The notes under the pieces were generated by a model, which was not told the origin of the DNA, made no database searches, and saw only the letters and a program-made list of their open reading frames with translations. Below are positions 1 to 6,647 of a stretch of DNA of 14,762 nucleotides, in pieces. Both the position numbers and the translations under genes were made by a program. The stretch comes from Actinomycetota bacterium. Lineage in GTDB: Bacteria > Actinomycetota > Actinomycetes > S36-B12 > UBA5976. The stretch covers positions 1 through 14,762 of the forward strand of contig CANFIL010000020.1 in assembly GCA_947447095.1 (NCBI GenBank), given 5' to 3'. Position 1 is the first letter of the stretch. Each line of letters begins with the position of its first letter.

Positions 1-415
1 AGGCCTTCACTCGAAGTGGCAAGTCTTTGCTGACGAGCACAACATCGCGCCCTTCATTTGCCAAGTTGCGCGCAACCGCGAGGATGCGAGTGTCGTTATC
101 ACCTAGGCGAAAACCTGCAGGAAGCGATTCTGGGTTTGTGTGATTGAGTTCAACGAGTAACTCGCCACCCTGAGTGCCAATCGGGATTGGTGAATCCAAC
201 CGGCCATGTTCAATTCGCAGATCGTCCAAGCTGCGCAATGCCGATCGCGCAAAGAATCCGAGTTCGGGATGATGGCGTTTACCCTCAAGCTCTGTAATTA
301 CGACGACGGGGATAACGACTTCGTGTTCATCAAAGCGAAAGAGTGCCGCCGGATCAGCAAGCAAAACGCTGGTGTCGAGCACGAATGTACGGCGAGTGGA
401 ATCCAAGTTCGTCAT
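1..415 (-). CDS. PIN-domain end of a PhoH-family (PhoH2-like) protein, 3' part off the window
   Basis: Only the first 138 residues are visible; the gene runs off the left edge. They form a PIN-type ribonuclease domain. Its acidic residues are in place: D14 (in FVLDTSVLL), E42 (in ITELEGKR), D106/D108 (in GDNDTRILAVA) and D131 (in VSKDLPLRVKA). That last motif is typical of the PIN domain that precedes a PhoH ATPase domain in actinobacterial and other PhoH2 proteins, where the pair acts as an RNA helicase/RNase. The PhoH half is inferred, since it lies outside the window. The ATG at 415 is chosen because FVLDTS normally lies close to the N-terminus. No good Shine-Dalgarno precedes it. Mycobacterial phoH2 has a small upstream antitoxin gene (phoAT). 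I found only ORFs of about 6 to 14 codons upstream here, so no such partner is evident. A stand-alone PIN toxin is the alternative. Confidence 0.85.
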   Translation of the reverse strand, partial: MTNLDSTRRTFVLDTSVLLADPAALFRFDEHEVVIPVVVITELEGKRHHPELGFFARSALRSLDDLRIEHGRLDSPIPIGTQGGELLVELNHTNPESLPAGFRLGDNDTRILAVARNLANEGRDVVLVSKDLPLRVKA

Positions 416-631
416 GCGATCACATCACACTTCAGTTGTATTCGGGAGCGGCTTCCCCACCGCTTCTTTAACGTGAAATTACGCCTATGCAGGCTCCCGA
501 TGGTTGCGCCACGCCGCAAGAAACTCTACGTTTCCCTATGAGTTACCTGCGCGAAACATGCATTCAAAAAGCAGATACAAGTGGTCGCTGCCCGCAGAAA
601 TTTGGTTAAGACAAGCGGTACTCTTTGAGTT
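416..631. other. Divergent intergenic region between the PIN-PhoH gene and uppS
   Basis: This 216-bp gap separates two divergent genes and should hold both promoters. It contains a small perfect inverted repeat, AGCGG-(8 nt)-CCGCT at 447-464, 32 to 49 bp upstream of the phoH start, and a -10-like hexamer for uppS at 619-624. No ORF longer than about 14 codons with a plausible start was found on the minus strand, and no gene was recognised on the plus strand. Confidence 0.6.
619..624 (+). promoter_or_regulatory. Candidate -10 element (TACTCT) for leaderless uppS
   Basis: TACTCT fits the TANNNT -10 pattern and ends 7 nt before the GTG start at 632, so transcription would begin at or beside the start codon. 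No convincing -35 and no Shine-Dalgarno is visible. The spacing matches that of several other genes in this window. Confidence 0.4.
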
Positions 632-1408
632 GTGGGTCGAATTAGGCGTTTAGTGGGTGAGATTGCCTACGACTTGTATGGCCATCGCCTCGAGTCCCAC
701 TTACCCCGCGAGCAACTCCCCCGTCATGTCGGCGTGATTCTCGATGGCAACCGCAGGTGGGCAGCAGACCAAGGTGCGTCCTCCTCACATGGGCATCGAG
801 CAGGCGGAGTGAAAATTCGCGAGTTTCTCGGTTGGTGCGAGGAAGTCGGAGTCGAAGTTGTCACGTTGTGGCTGTTGTCAACAGACAATCTGGCCAGGCC
901 AGCTGACGAACTTGAACCGCTTCTGCGGATTATTGAAAGTACCGTCTCCGATTTAGCTGAATGCAAACAATGGGTGATACACCCTGTTGGAGCACTCGAT
1001 TTACTTCCGGAACAAACTGCAAACGTGCTTCGTACTGCGCAGGCTGAAACACAAAATCTTGAAGGCATTCTTGTCAATGTTGCCGTTGGCTATGGTGGCC
1101 GACGCGAAGTAGTTGATGCTGTGCGTAGTTTGCTTCAAGAACACTCAGCGGCAGGTACATCGCTAGACGATGTTGCGGCCAACTTGGACATTGAACACAT
1201 CGCCGCGCATTTGTATACCAAGGGGCAGCCAGATCCCGATCTGGTTATTCGTACCAGCGGCGAACAGCGATTGAGTGGATTCTTGCTATGGCAAAGTGCG
1301 CACTCAGAGTTCTATTTTTGTGAAGCATATTGGCCAAACTTCCGAAAAATTGATTTCTTACGCGCGTTGCGCTCTTATGCGCTTCGGCATCGTCGATTCG
1401 GCACTTAG
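632..1408 (+). CDS. uppS: Isoprenyl transferase (cis-prenyl diphosphate synthase, short-chain Z type)
   Basis: Cytosolic cis-prenyltransferase that condenses isopentenyl diphosphate onto an allylic diphosphate, supplying the polyprenyl-phosphate carrier pathway used for cell-wall synthesis. The 258 residues have the full family signature: LDGNRRWA at 37-44 with the Mg-binding Asp38, the GHRAGG region at 54-59, LLSTDNL at 81-87, NVAVGYGGRREVVDAVR at 149-165, and DPDLVIRTSGEQRLSGFLLW at 201-220 with HSEFYF after it. STDNL in place of the SSENW of classical UppS, together with the overall match as I recall it to M. tuberculosis Rv1086, favours the short-chain (Z-farnesyl diphosphate type) branch; product length is inferred. 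The GTG at 632 is chosen because it gives the usual N-terminal helix before PRHVGVI, and because of the -10-like hexamer 7 nt upstream. It converges on the DUF255 gene with 20 bp between the stop codons. Confidence 0.93.
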   Translation: MGRIRRLVGEIAYDLYGHRLESHLPREQLPRHVGVILDGNRRWAADQGASSSHGHRAGGVKIREFLGWCEEVGVEVVTLWLLSTDNLARPADELEPLLRIIESTVSDLAECKQWVIHPVGALDLLPEQTANVLRTAQAETQNLEGILVNVAVGYGGRREVVDAVRSLLQEHSAAGTSLDDVAANLDIEHIAAHLYTKGQPDPDLVIRTSGEQRLSGFLLWQSAHSEFYFCEAYWPNFRKIDFLRALRSYALRHRRFGT

Positions 1409-1437
1409 TCGCTAAGTCGCTAAGTCGACTAGTCAAT
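1401..1437. repeat. Short tandem/dyad repeat at the uppS-DUF255 convergent junction
   Basis: The 8-mer TCGCTAAG occurs twice in tandem immediately after the uppS stop, followed by the related TCGACTAG. CTTAG-TCG-CTAAG forms a small 5-bp hairpin that includes the uppS stop codon. It supplies several extra stop codons to both converging genes. There is no U-run on either side, so a classical intrinsic terminator is not supported. Confidence 0.4.
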
Positions 1438-3495
1438 TAGTTGGTTGACGACACCAAGTAAGTTCGCGAGCTCTTCTAGCGATGTTGTTGGTGCCTCACA
1501 CACATGACCTCGGCACACGTACGCGGTATCAACACCATTGAGTTGCGAGCGTCCAGCCATAAGTGCCAGCTCAGGATTCCAAGCAATCACGCTTCCCGGT
1601 GCAGTCGAGCGAAAACTCAGCTGAACCATCTCGGACTGAGCATCAGCAGCAATCGCAACTTCACGCGGCCCATCAAGCCAGCGCGTCAAGACTGTTGCAC
1701 CAAATCCTGTGAACCGCGGATGCGAGGACGTAAGAGTCACAATCGGATCAAAGAATTGTTCTGCCCAATTTCGCCACTCGACATCCCCAGTAAGTGCTGA
1801 ATACGCCAAGGCGGCATCTAGCGCGCTACTCCATCCTGACGGCGTTACATTGTCCGACGGATCAACCCCGCGATGAGCAATTGATTGCGAAACTGCTGGC
1901 ACATCATCGGCGGTGTCTGTCAACGTTAATTCTTCGACAAAATGATTCTGAATATCGACCAGTAAAGTTTCAGCGAGTGAGAGCCATGCGGGATCACCGG
2001 TTACTTGTACTAAGTCGATGAAAGCTCGTGCAACGAGTGCTTGATCTTCGAGTACACCGAGTGCATGAAGTCCGGGTTCAGCATCACGAGATACCCGTAC
2101 AAGGCGCGCCGGATGTCGAGAATCTGCACCGAGATGAACCGAGACCAACAAATCGGCAGCAACACAGGCAGCATCAATCCACGAGGGTTCTTCAAAAACC
2201 ATGCCGGCGCGAGCCAACGCACTAATTGCCATACCGTTCCACGCTGCAACAATTTTGTCATCACGTGCCGGTGCTGGTCGCTGACTACGAACTGCAAAAA
2301 GCGTTTCACAAACTCTCTGAAGTTTCTCAAGGTCTTCGGGTTCACGGTCGCGACGAAGAACGGAAAGTCCGTGTTCAAAATTTCCCTGCTCGGTGACACC
2401 GAAGAATTCTGCCGCCCACTGCGCATCCTCACCAAGGACGTCATGGAACTGCTGCAAAGACCACGCATAAAAGGCGCCTTCACGATGCTCGCCGGACAAT
2501 TCATCTTCGCTATCAGCATCAAGTGCTGCTGCAAACCCGCCTTCAGGCGTGCGCAGTTCACGCAACATGAAGGACACGGTCTCACGAACAACGCGCTGCG
2601 CCAATGGGTTACCTGTGTGGACAAACCACATCGTGTACGCGTTAAGCAACAACGCATTGTCGTACAACATTTTTTCAAAATGTGGAACAGTCCACGTTGC
2701 ATCGACGCTGTAGCGGGCAAACCCACCACCTAGTTGGTCGTACATTCCACCACGTGCCATACGTTCACAGGCAGCTTCCACCATTGCGGCAACACGGGGG
2801 TCGAGATCAAGACCATTCACGCGGCAATAGCCGTCGTAGTCCATGAGGAACTGAAGGACGAGACTTGGCGGAAACTTAGGCGCATCGCCATATCCGCCGT
2901 TCACAACATCAAATTGATTCGCTAACACATCAATTGCACGGTCAATCCCAGCTCGTACATCGTCCTTGGTCCACGAGGCGTTTCGATTCCAGTCAGCCAT
3001 CTCGGAAAGTCGACTGACGATTCTGGAAGCAGATTCACGAACTCGCTCACGATCATTTGTCCATGCATCATGTAATCCAGAAAGTAACTGCACAAAAGAC
3101 GGACTACCGTGACTTGGAGTTGCCGGAAAATATGTGCCGGCGTACCACGGCGCACGGTCGTGATCAAGCCAAACAGACATTGGCCATCCACCATGTCCTG
3201 TCATCGCTTGGGTTGCTTGCATATAGAGCGCATCCACAGCAGGAAGTTCTTCTCGATCAACTTTGACGTTTACAAAGTACTCATTCAAAATCGCAGCAAC
3301 GTGAGGATTTTCAAAACTTTCATGCGCCATGACATGGCACCAATGGCACGCGCTGTAACCAACACTGAGAAAGATTGGGACATCTCGGCGACGAGCTTCG
3401 TCAAAAGCCTCGTCTCCCCATGGAAACCAATCAACAGGATTATCTGCGTGGGCCTGTAAATAAGGAGAGGTTGAGTTCTGCAAACGATTTGGCAC
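1429..3495 (-). CDS. Thioredoxin-fold DUF255 / YyaL-SSP411 family protein
   Basis: This 688-residue protein has the two-part architecture of the YyaL/spermatogenesis-associated-20 family. The N-terminal thioredoxin-like domain (about 1-165) carries a redox motif C50-H-W-C53 followed by HVMAHESFE, and then GGWPMSVWLDHDRAPWYAGTYFP at about 102-124. After it comes a long alpha-helical (alpha/alpha)6 glycosidase-like region with the conserved motifs VPHFEKMLYDNA and DDKIVAAWNGM. The length is usual for the family and no break is seen. No signal peptide is visible, so it is probably cytosolic. The biochemical role is not established; a thiol-disulfide role is inferred from CxxC. The GTG at 3495 gives MPNRLQNSTSPYLQAHADNPVDW, the canonical family start. 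A relative (Rv1084, as I recall) lies next to the Rv1086 isoprenyl transferase in mycobacteria, echoing the uppS neighbour here. Confidence 0.93.
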   Translation of the reverse strand: MPNRLQNSTSPYLQAHADNPVDWFPWGDEAFDEARRRDVPIFLSVGYSACHWCHVMAHESFENPHVAAILNEYFVNVKVDREELPAVDALYMQATQAMTGHGGWPMSVWLDHDRAPWYAGTYFPATPSHGSPSFVQLLSGLHDAWTNDRERVRESASRIVSRLSEMADWNRNASWTKDDVRAGIDRAIDVLANQFDVVNGGYGDAPKFPPSLVLQFLMDYDGYCRVNGLDLDPRVAAMVEAACERMARGGMYDQLGGGFARYSVDATWTVPHFEKMLYDNALLLNAYTMWFVHTGNPLAQRVVRETVSFMLRELRTPEGGFAAALDADSEDELSGEHREGAFYAWSLQQFHDVLGEDAQWAAEFFGVTEQGNFEHGLSVLRRDREPEDLEKLQRVCETLFAVRSQRPAPARDDKIVAAWNGMAISALARAGMVFEEPSWIDAACVAADLLVSVHLGADSRHPARLVRVSRDAEPGLHALGVLEDQALVARAFIDLVQVTGDPAWLSLAETLLVDIQNHFVEELTLTDTADDVPAVSQSIAHRGVDPSDNVTPSGWSSALDAALAYSALTGDVEWRNWAEQFFDPIVTLTSSHPRFTGFGATVLTRWLDGPREVAIAADAQSEMVQLSFRSTAPGSVIAWNPELALMAGRSQLNGVDTAYVCRGHVCEAPTTSLEELANLLGVVNQLID

Positions 3496-3525
3496 GTTTC
3501 ATTCTCGCATCTTTCGTGCACCGTA

Positions 3526-3541
3526 CATACTGAGGAGTATG
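3526..3541. promoter_or_regulatory. Palindrome CATACT-GAGG-AGTATG over the capA start: possible face-to-face -10 elements or operator
   Basis: Perfect 6-bp arms flank a 4-bp centre, and the right arm contains the ATG of the CapA-like gene. Each strand reads CATACT, a reasonable -10. On the plus strand it ends 7 nt before the ATG at 3539, giving a leaderless start. On the minus strand it lies about 40 bp upstream of the DUF255 GTG at 3495. GAGGAG would be an adequate Shine-Dalgarno but sits only 1 nt from the ATG, which is too close to work well. Confidence 0.4.
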
Positions 3542-4699
3542 AGACGCACAATTCTTGTTGGGGCACTACTGATAGGAATAACGGCGTGCGTCACGAGTAA
3601 TGCGGCGTCTGCGCCAGTATCCGTTACTTCTCACCCCAAGCAAGCCTCAACTACGTCATCGTCTGGAAACCGAGAATTTCGCCTCGTGGCATCAGGTGAC
3701 ATCTTGCTACACGAACGCACGTGGACTCAGGCTCGAGCCGACGGCAAGAACGGTAAATGGGATTTTTACCCGCAACTCGCCGAGATGAAGCGCATTACGT
3801 CAACCGCTGACTTGGCGATGTGCCACCTCGAAACTCCATTGAGCAAAATTGGTGGTCCTTATCGTGGCTACCCGATGTTTAATTCACCGCCACAAATCAT
3901 GAGTACTGTCACGAAGCTGGGCTTCGACATGTGCGAACAAGCGTCAAACCATGCCTTTGATGCAGGTGCCGCTGGAATCAATCGGACTCTTGATTACCTA
4001 GACAAAGCCGGGATCGCGCACACAGGAACGTATCGCACCAAAGCTGAATCTCAAGTTCCACTGGTCATGAGAGTACGTACGGCGCATGGCGATGTGAAAG
4101 TCGGCATCATCGCCTCCACTTATGGATTCAATGGACTTCCCTACCCCAACGGCCAAAAATGGCGAGCAAATCAAATCGATGTGAAAAAGATTCTTGCCGA
4201 TGCACGTGCTTCCCGTGCGGCCGGAGCTGAGGTAGTGATTGTGAAGTTGCATTGGGGCACTGAATACTCCACATCTCCGAGCACCTATCAAACATCAATC
4301 GCCAAAAAGCTCGCACAGAGTGGTTTGGTAAATCTCATTGTTGGTGATCATTCGCACTGCGTCCAACCGATCCAAAAAATCGGAAACATGTGGGTGGCTT
4401 ATGGCCACGGCAACCTTCTTGCTGCGCAACGTGCACCAGCCACGGTCAAATCGGAAGGTGTTGTGACGCGCTGGACTTTCACCGAGAACTCATCCGGAAC
4501 TTTCACCATTTCGAAGGCCGAGTATGCGCCGACATACATTACAGATGCATTTCCCATCAGAGTCCTAGACGTGAATCGCGCACTTCATACTGGAAAATGG
4601 GTCAGCACCACTAAGCCTCGTTTAAAGAAAGTGCTGGCACGCACAACAAAGACAATTAAATCGATGGGTGCCTCTGTCGAATTAATGCAGAATTGGTAA
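3539..4699 (+). CDS. CapA-family lipoprotein, poly-gamma-glutamate-synthesis-like metallophosphatase fold
   Basis: The 386 residues start with a lipoprotein signal: MRR, a hydrophobic stretch, then the lipobox I14-T15-A16-C17. A Ser/Thr-rich linker (about 18-45) follows, so the product should be anchored outside the membrane. The rest is a PGA_cap/CapA calcineurin-like fold, with metal-site motifs G53-D54 in ASGDILLHER, HLETPL at 96-101, SNH at 136-138 plus D141, HWG at 238-240 with EY at 242-243, and GDHSH at 269-273. CapA proteins take part in capsular poly-gamma-glutamate formation in Bacillus. No capB/capC genes are present here, so an actual polyglutamate role is not supported and an envelope-associated hydrolase is as likely. 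It is followed after 24 bp by the FMN-binding protein gene. Confidence 0.88.
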   Translation: MRRTILVGALLIGITACVTSNAASAPVSVTSHPKQASTTSSSGNREFRLVASGDILLHERTWTQARADGKNGKWDFYPQLAEMKRITSTADLAMCHLETPLSKIGGPYRGYPMFNSPPQIMSTVTKLGFDMCEQASNHAFDAGAAGINRTLDYLDKAGIAHTGTYRTKAESQVPLVMRVRTAHGDVKVGIIASTYGFNGLPYPNGQKWRANQIDVKKILADARASRAAGAEVVIVKLHWGTEYSTSPSTYQTSIAKKLAQSGLVNLIVGDHSHCVQPIQKIGNMWVAYGHGNLLAAQRAPATVKSEGVVTRWTFTENSSGTFTISKAEYAPTYITDAFPIRVLDVNRALHTGKWVSTTKPRLKKVLARTTKTIKSMGASVELMQNW

Positions 4700-4711
4700 T
4701 CATTCACCTGA

Positions 4712-4717
4712 CACAAT
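4712..4717 (+). promoter_or_regulatory. Candidate -10 element (CACAAT) for the PaiB-like gene
   Basis: CACAAT ends 6 nt before the ATG at 4724, in the 24-bp gap after capA. No Shine-Dalgarno is visible between them. The gene could therefore have its own leaderless transcript as well as read-through from capA. The first base deviates from the TANNNT pattern. Confidence 0.3.
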
Positions 4718-4723
4718 GAGCGT

Positions 4724-5374
4724 ATGTACCAGCCAGCTCACTTTACGGTCTCTGACGTTGACCACATCCACGAGTTTGTCACTCACGTTGCTGCAGCTGA
4801 CTTAGTCACTGTCGATGAATCCGGTCAACCACATTCAACATTGATGCCGTGCGTGTGGAAGTTAGACGAAACTGGCCATGGAGTTCTCTACATGCACATG
4901 GCGCGCGCGAACAAGCAATGGGAAAGCGTTCACAGCGGCGCACGCGCACTTGCCATTGTTCACGGTCCTCAGGCGTATATTTCGCCGAGTAACTACGCCG
5001 CTAAAGCTGAGCACGGCAAAGTCGTTCCGACATGGAACTACACATCAGTGCATCTGAGCGGGACAGTAGAGGTAAGCCAGGACCCGGAATACTTGCGTGA
5101 AATCGTTCGTGAACTAACCGACCATCACGAAGCAGGTCGCGAAAAGTCGTGGTCAATAGACGATGCCCCCGAAACGTACATGAACGCTCAACTCCGGGGC
5201 ATTGTGGCAATCACTCTTCATGTTGATCGGGTCGAAGCCAAAGCAAAACTGAATCAAAACCGATCACAAGAAGATCAAAATGGTGTGATCGCAGATCTCG
5301 CTACCTCGACTCACGCCGAAGAACAATTGATCGCTACTTTGATGAGCAGCGACGGCAATAAACTGATTCGCTAG
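4724..5374 (+). CDS. FMN-binding split-barrel protein, PaiB family
   Basis: A 216-residue member of the PaiB / FMN-binding negative transcriptional regulator family (pyridoxamine-phosphate-oxidase-like split barrel). Diagnostic stretches occur in order: MYQPAHF at 1-7, LYMHMARANKQW at 55-66, YISPSNY at 85-91, VPTWNY at 101-106 followed by the conserved H110 and G113, and LNQNRSQEDQNGVI at 176-189. Family length is about 200 to 220 residues, so the protein is complete. PaiB in Bacillus subtilis was linked to repression of sporulation and protease genes. No DNA-binding motif can be seen here, so flavin binding is the safer call and the substrate is unknown. The stop overlaps that of the convergent MFS gene: the tetranucleotide CTAG at 5371-5374 supplies TAG to both strands. 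Confidence 0.88.
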   Translation: MYQPAHFTVSDVDHIHEFVTHVAAADLVTVDESGQPHSTLMPCVWKLDETGHGVLYMHMARANKQWESVHSGARALAIVHGPQAYISPSNYAAKAEHGKVVPTWNYTSVHLSGTVEVSQDPEYLREIVRELTDHHEAGREKSWSIDDAPETYMNAQLRGIVAITLHVDRVEAKAKLNQNRSQEDQNGVIADLATSTHAEEQLIATLMSSDGNKLIR

Positions 5375-6582
5375 GTCGAACTAGGCTCATCAACGTGTAA
5401 GTGCCCAGGTCCACCGACAACCATGCCAGCTGTGAACTGAACTAATGTCCCAATGATGAGTGCAAGCATTGCAATCGACCACGACCCTGTCGTGTCACGC
5501 AATGCGCCCAAAGCAAACGGCCCAATTGCCGAAATGACATAGCCCCAACTCTGCATGAACGAACTGAGATCGCGCGCTGCATTTGTAGAGTCAGACTTTG
5601 TGATCACCATGGTAAGTGCGAGCGGGAATGACGAGCCCACACCAAGTCCCAAGCACATGACCCATACCCATGGCGCAAGTGTTGGCGCTTTCCACACACC
5701 AATCAAACCGATGAGGCTTACGCCAACAATTGCGGCAATGAGAATTCTCTGAGAAGAAAACTTTGCTGCGATTGGAGGCACAACGACCCCAGCTGGAACA
5801 CCCGTCAAAATCATCAAAGAGACCATTGCGCCTGCCGTAGCTGGCGCGATACCGGCGTCTCGCAAAATTGTTGGTAGCCATCCGGCAAGCGAATGAAAAT
5901 TGGTGGATTGGAAGCCGAAATACAACACGAGCCACCACGCCATTTTGTTACGCATGATGTAGCGATAAGAGCTTCGATTCGTCATCGGTGTGTTGTCAGT
6001 ATGACCACGCTGAGTCCATAACCAGATTGCTAGGACAACAAAAGCTAAATCTGCCCAGATCGCTAGCGCATACTTCCACGAGCCGAAGTGATCGGATACT
6101 GGAAATGAAATCATTGCCGCGGTGGACGAAGAAACAGACATGGCTCCCACGTACAAGCCCATGACTAGGCCCACTCGTGCTGGGAAGTCTCGACGGGCGA
6201 CTAGTCCACCAAGTACGTTTCCAATCGCTGCACCTATACCTGCGATGAATGTACCCAGGAGTAGTACTGATGTAAGCGAGACGAGACGAAGATTTCCACC
6301 GACAAACATCAAGCTGAGCGAAAGGGCAACAGCATGATTGGGACTCAAGAACGTAAGCAGCCGAGGAGCAATGAAGGCACCTAAAGCGAAACAAATGACG
6401 GGTAGAACGGTTAAGTAACTAGCCTGCGTTGCCGACATATGAAGTTCGCTGCGAATTTCAGGAAGTACCGGTCCTACGGACGTCACCATCGGGCGCAGGG
6501 TCATTGAAAATGCGACGAGTGGAAGAGCGCGAAATAGCACGGAAACCGTGGAGTCAACTTGGTCAACTGATTGCTTGCTCAC
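5371..6582 (-). CDS. MFS transporter, CynX/NimT (YeaN) type
   Basis: A 403-residue polytopic membrane protein with about 12 hydrophobic segments, the usual MFS length. The N-terminal region with RPMVTSVGPVLPEIRSELHMS, then LTVLPVICFALGA, and the second-half FQSTNFHSLAGWLPTILRDAG match the CynX/NimT subgroup, which includes cyanate- and 2-nitroimidazole-associated transporters. The substrate cannot be read from the sequence. The GTG at 6582 gives a short cytosolic N-terminus before the first membrane segment. AAGGGT lies 6 nt upstream and can be read either as part of a purine-rich ribosome site (AAGGGTGGG) or as a -10-like hexamer. The gene is divergent from ycaQ across 65 bp and converges on the PaiB-like gene with a 4-bp overlap. 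Confidence 0.88.
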   Translation of the reverse strand: MSKQSVDQVDSTVSVLFRALPLVAFSMTLRPMVTSVGPVLPEIRSELHMSATQASYLTVLPVICFALGAFIAPRLLTFLSPNHAVALSLSLMFVGGNLRLVSLTSVLLLGTFIAGIGAAIGNVLGGLVARRDFPARVGLVMGLYVGAMSVSSSTAAMISFPVSDHFGSWKYALAIWADLAFVVLAIWLWTQRGHTDNTPMTNRSSYRYIMRNKMAWWLVLYFGFQSTNFHSLAGWLPTILRDAGIAPATAGAMVSLMILTGVPAGVVVPPIAAKFSSQRILIAAIVGVSLIGLIGVWKAPTLAPWVWVMCLGLGVGSSFPLALTMVITKSDSTNAARDLSSFMQSWGYVISAIGPFALGALRDTTGSWSIAMLALIIGTLVQFTAGMVVGGPGHLHVDEPSST

Positions 6583-6647
6583 AAACCCACCCTTTAGGCT
6601 GTCGAATACCTGCCACTCTAGCGGGGCTATGACAACAGGAAGAAGCC
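6583..6647. promoter_or_regulatory. 65-bp divergent promoter region between the MFS gene and ycaQ
   Basis: Both promoters must fit in this short gap or overlap the coding ends. It contains a small perfect dyad, TAGC-GGG-GCTA, at 6619-6629. A CACTCT hexamer at 6614-6619 could be a -10 for ycaQ. AGGAAG at about 6638-6643 is the likely ycaQ ribosome binding site. Confidence 0.4.

Noticed and set aside
447..464. AGCGG/CCGCT hairpin as a terminator
   Set aside because: Only 5 bp with an 8-nt loop, no U-run, and no gene ends nearby on either strand.
206..541. 111-codon plus-strand frame over the phoH start
   Set aside because: It is antisense to the PIN domain coding region, whose catalytic residues are clear, and its translation looks random.
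416..631. PhoAT-like antitoxin gene upstream of phoH
   Set aside because: Only ORFs of about 6 to 14 codons exist on the minus strand there, too short for a credible antitoxin.
2010..2733. Long open frames of 230-239 codons on both strands inside the DUF255 gene
   Set aside because: They lie wholly within a well-supported 688-codon gene with conserved motifs, and their translations show no recognisable family.
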